Shown here piece by piece: positions 61,092 through 64,000 of a stretch of DNA of 64,000 nucleotides (its first letter is position 1; every line of letters begins with the position of its first letter). The notes under the pieces are model-generated. The model saw nothing but the letters and a program-made list of their open reading frames with translations. It did not search any database and was not told the origin of the DNA. The stretch spans positions 1,363,925 through 1,427,924 of the forward strand of contig OX638322.1 in NCBI GenBank assembly GCA_951812575.1, given 5' to 3'. Source of the stretch: Candidatus Binatia bacterium (GTDB taxonomy: Bacteria > Desulfobacterota > Binatia > Bin18). Made by a program: the position numbers and the translations under genes.

Positions 61092-62825
61092 CTACAACTG
61101 ATTACAGCGGATTAACTGACCCGGCAGCACTCCGGTGGATTTGCCGTCCTCGAAGCTCACCTCCCCGTTGACCATGATCCAGCGGTAGCCCTCTGCGCCC
61201 TGCACCCGCCGCCAGTTGTTGGGCGGGACATCGTGGAGGATCTCAGTTGGCTTGATAGCAAGCTTTTCGAGATCGTAGACCAGAATATCAGCCGCCAAGC
61301 CTTCCCGCAGACAGCCACGATCCTTGAACCCCGCCGTCCAGGCCGGCAGATAGCTCAGATGATAGTGGGCCTGTTCCAGCGTAATGGTCTCTGTATCCCG
61401 CACCATCCAGGTCAGCAGATCCGTGACATACGCACCCAGGGTCTGGAACTTGGTGTGCGCGCCGCCATCGGAAAAGCCGGCGACCGTACGGTGGCTTAAG
61501 AGCTCCCGACAGTACTCAGGCTTCTGGTTCCGCATCGGGGTGAGCCATTCAGTCTTCCAGTTGTCGGCGGCTGAGATATCGAGGAGCACATCAACGACAT
61601 GCTTGTTCTCTTCCCGGGCAATGTCTCCCACCAACCGATCCCGGTACTTATTTCTCAGCTCCTCGTTGTGCACCCCTCTACACAAAAAGGTAGCGATGTC
61701 ACCCAAGGCTCTGGGCTGTTTGGTCCGATCATACTCCGCCTTCATGGACGCCCGCAGGTCGGCGTTGGCGAGCTTTGTCTTCCGCTCCTCTTCGGTTCCC
61801 AACGTCGCTTCCCGCCACGCATCCACATTGTCAAAGAGGTTCCATTCGTCCGAGAACGAAAAACGAAAATCGAGACGCTTCGTCAAGCCGTGCGCCACCA
61901 ACGGTATGCCCTTCTTATTGTATTCGTCCACCACGCTCAGCATGGTACGGAATATTTCCGGCTTCTCATCGGTCACGAGTACGGCGTTAAAGATGAGTGG
62001 ATGGGTTGCCAATTCGGCTAGCTGCCCACCGAAACTCATATCCCGCCGGTTGCCCTCCAGGCCTTCATCAATGGCGCCAGAGTTCTGCGCAAACTGGATG
62101 GTACCGTGGTCATACTTACTCATGCCCTTGGCTAAGGCCAGATAGAATTCATCTGACATCATGTCCGAGACCATCAGCGTGCCATCATAGTCCCGCTGGA
62201 CCGAAGCTCCATAGCCGGTTAAGCGCTGGGCGGCCCAGCCGTTCGCGCCGACTGCCATCGCTTCATCCATGATCTGGAGGATTTGATTCATCTCGGTGTC
62301 GTTCGGCTGGCGGCTCTTGGCCTGGTCCCAGCCACCCATCACATAACTCACCAGTGGGGTGACCGGCACGAGCTGGATCATGTTGATGCCTTTGGGCAGC
62401 CGGTCGATGTGATCCATCCATTGCGGAAAGGTCTCCCAGGAGAAAGGCATCGTGGCCTTCATGGCATCAAACGGAATCGCTTCGTTGCGCTCCATCGAGT
62501 ACATTGAGCGGTCCGCGTCCTTGTGGTGCACCGGCGCAAAGCCAAACCCACAGTTCCCATTGGTGACCGAGGTCACGCCGTGCCAGCTGCCTATGGTGCA
62601 ATAGGGGTCCCAGTGGATCGGGGCATCATAGTGCGCATGCAGGTCAACTGCCCCTGGAGCGACGATCAGCCCCGAGGCGTCAAGGATTTTTGCTCCATCG
62701 TTGGTGTTAATCTTGCCGATTTTAGCAATCTTGCCATTGGCGATGCCGATATCAGCCTTGAACGGCGGGATCAGCGTACCATCAACAATCGTTCCGCCTT
62801 TAATGACGGTATCAAACTGTGGCAT
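61092..62825 (-). CDS. N-acyl-D-amino-acid deacylase-type amidohydrolase
   Basis: 577 residues. PGAVDLHAHYDAPIHWDPYC carries the HxH metal pair. GNCGFGFAPVHHKD and the late FSDGGAHTKFQTLGAYVTDL with Asp and His are the family's metal and acid residues. Cyclic-amide or N-acyl bond hydrolysis; substrate unknown. It lies 29 bp downstream of the next amidohydrolase gene, so both are one operon. Confidence 0.88.
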   Translation of the reverse strand: MPQFDTVIKGGTIVDGTLIPPFKADIGIANGKIAKIGKINTNDGAKILDASGLIVAPGAVDLHAHYDAPIHWDPYCTIGSWHGVTSVTNGNCGFGFAPVHHKDADRSMYSMERNEAIPFDAMKATMPFSWETFPQWMDHIDRLPKGINMIQLVPVTPLVSYVMGGWDQAKSRQPNDTEMNQILQIMDEAMAVGANGWAAQRLTGYGASVQRDYDGTLMVSDMMSDEFYLALAKGMSKYDHGTIQFAQNSGAIDEGLEGNRRDMSFGGQLAELATHPLIFNAVLVTDEKPEIFRTMLSVVDEYNKKGIPLVAHGLTKRLDFRFSFSDEWNLFDNVDAWREATLGTEEERKTKLANADLRASMKAEYDRTKQPRALGDIATFLCRGVHNEELRNKYRDRLVGDIAREENKHVVDVLLDISAADNWKTEWLTPMRNQKPEYCRELLSHRTVAGFSDGGAHTKFQTLGAYVTDLLTWMVRDTETITLEQAHYHLSYLPAWTAGFKDRGCLREGLAADILVYDLEKLAIKPTEILHDVPPNNWRRVQGAEGYRWIMVNGEVSFEDGKSTGVLPGQLIRCNQL

Positions 62826-62854
62826 AACACTCTCCTTGGTTTGAATACTGTTAT

Positions 62855-63970
62855 TCAGACTTCAATATTGTACAGCTTCGCCGCGGTGTCGTGCACAATC
62901 TTACGACGGTCGGTTGCTGAGAGCTCATTGAACGTCTCATTAATAAAGTCCTGAGAACGCGGCCAGGTCGCAGCCGTATGCGGATAGTCCGACGACCACA
63001 TGGCATTGTCCGGACCATAGATGTCAAGCGTCCGGATAAACAACGGCTCATTAATAAAGGTCGCATACACCTGCCGCCGAACATAGTCGCTCGGCTTGAG
63101 GCTCAACTTCGCCGTCGTTCCCATAGAGCCTAACCGCCCGTGTATGAGATCCATACGCCACATAAAATACGACATCCAGGCGACGTCGTTCTCAGCCGAA
63201 ACGATCTTGAGTTTGGGGAAACGCTCCAGGACACCGCCCAGGACGAAGACAGCCAAGGACCGCTCGACCTCGTGGTACAGCGTGGTGGCCTGGAGGGCAA
63301 GGTTGCCGCTAAAGAAATCGACTCCGGTACCCTTTCGGCCCGTCAGGATGTGAAGCGAGAGCGGCATGTTGAGATCTGATGCCGCCGCCCAAAATGGATC
63401 ATAGTCGGTATGGCTGTACGGCCGATCGACCGGCGCCTCGGCCCAAATCATCGCTCCTCTGACGCCTTTTTTGGCGCAGCGCTCAAGCTCTTTTACCCCG
63501 GCATCAATGTCTTCCAAGGTAATAAGCCCGAGTGGCAGAAGCCGTTTCGGATCATGGCTGCAATACTCTGCCGACCAGTCATTATACGCGCGAAAACAGG
63601 AGAACCGCAGTTCTGCATCGTCCAGCATGTACAGCGGCATACCCATGGAGGTGTAGATCGCCTCGGCAACCACACCGTCGCGGTCCTGGTCTTTCAGCCG
63701 GGCGGCTGGATCCCATACACTGGCTGGGGCCTGATCCATGCCTTTTTTGTTATGTTCAGGGAGGTCTTCTGACGGGACGCCCGCACCAAAAAACGCAGCC
63801 ACTGGAAAGGGCGTAATATTCTCGCAGACAAAATACTCGCCCTCTTTCCCGTTGAGGTCTTTCACCGTATGCGGAGCCTTATCTCGAAACTTCTTATCGA
63901 TTCGCTCCTTCCAGATGTTTGTGGGTTCTACGAAATGTGAATCCGCCGAAATAACACCATATTCCGCCAT
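62855..63970 (-). CDS. Amidohydrolase 2-family protein (PF04909)
   Basis: 371 residues. Starts MAEYGVISADSHFVEPTNIW, DSH giving the first metal ligands; SLHILTGRKG, NDVAWMSYFMWRMDL, and the final SDYPHTAATWPRSQ with metal Asp. Such enzymes are decarboxylases or hydrolases of aromatic acids, e.g. gamma-resorcylate/ACMSD types. The window ends shortly upstream of its start; a ribosome site AAGGAGGG is visible at 63975-63985. Confidence 0.9.
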   Translation of the reverse strand: MAEYGVISADSHFVEPTNIWKERIDKKFRDKAPHTVKDLNGKEGEYFVCENITPFPVAAFFGAGVPSEDLPEHNKKGMDQAPASVWDPAARLKDQDRDGVVAEAIYTSMGMPLYMLDDAELRFSCFRAYNDWSAEYCSHDPKRLLPLGLITLEDIDAGVKELERCAKKGVRGAMIWAEAPVDRPYSHTDYDPFWAAASDLNMPLSLHILTGRKGTGVDFFSGNLALQATTLYHEVERSLAVFVLGGVLERFPKLKIVSAENDVAWMSYFMWRMDLIHGRLGSMGTTAKLSLKPSDYVRRQVYATFINEPLFIRTLDIYGPDNAMWSSDYPHTAATWPRSQDFINETFNELSATDRRKIVHDTAAKLYNIEV

Positions 63971-64000
63971 AAAACACCCTCCTTGTTTAGGACGGTTATT

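Noticed and set aside
1..64000. CRISPR array, tRNA or rRNA genes
   Set aside because: No spaced direct repeats, tRNA cloverleaf or rRNA sequence was recognised on reading; a tRNAscan/CRISPR search was not possible here.

Overview
The window comes from a Gram-negative, two-membrane bacterium with moderately high GC. It carries a type IV pilus secretin operon (pilMNOPQ), two full TonB-dependent outer-membrane receptors, an Mrp-type cation/proton antiporter, and a metabolism rich in LLM flavin oxidoreductases, amidohydrolases, CoA-transferases and SDR enzymes. This mix resembles uncultured 'delta-like' lineages such as Tectomicrobia/Entotheonella or Binatota. That placement is inference; the window holds no rRNA or other taxonomic marker.

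Layout. 1-12.9 kb is a core block: a 23S-rRNA-type uracil methyltransferase (cut by the window edge), aroB-aroK, pilQ-P-O-N-M, then divergently priA, def and fmt. 13.0-14.3 kb holds a frame-broken membrane gene and a degraded antitoxin/PIN-toxin pair. 14.7-17.3 kb is a three-gene operon: a cyclase-family protein, a conserved protein of unknown function, and a UGSC-family protein whose frame is interrupted by a TGA that very probably encodes selenocysteine, with a bSECIS-like hairpin just downstream. 17.4-26.7 kb is a run of small metabolic and membrane genes (DUF502, BKACE, methyltransferase, amidase, CoA-transferase, SnoaL-like, PAP2 phosphatase).

26.7-31.5 kb is an accessory island: a lone antitoxin, a MITE-like element, a decayed type ISP restriction-modification gene, an HNH nuclease pair, a toxin-like/immunity-like pair, a 55-aa antitoxin-like ORF and extragenic palindromes. 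31.2-40.4 kb carries a YbdK-type ligase, a ThDP enzyme and a tandem TonB-receptor array whose third copy is truncated. 40.6-46.3 kb holds small enzymes (GNAT, methyltransferases, SnoaL), a DUF4160/DUF2442 pair and debris from a local duplication. 46.4-50.3 kb encodes a three-subunit molybdenum hydroxylase of the CO-dehydrogenase family (M-S-L order), followed by a BrnTA toxin-antitoxin pair, an SDR, an SsuD-like monooxygenase and an enoyl-CoA hydratase. 54.1-59.8 kb is a complete Mrp antiporter operon with A and B fused. The window ends with an LLM oxidoreductase and two amidohydrolases.

The most notable item is the UGSC selenoprotein operon. Next come a pair of near-identical ~55-bp palindromes (one reaching into the start of a receptor gene), the MITE-like element, and several genes caught in decay. 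No tRNA, rRNA, CRISPR array, intact transposase or integrase was seen.
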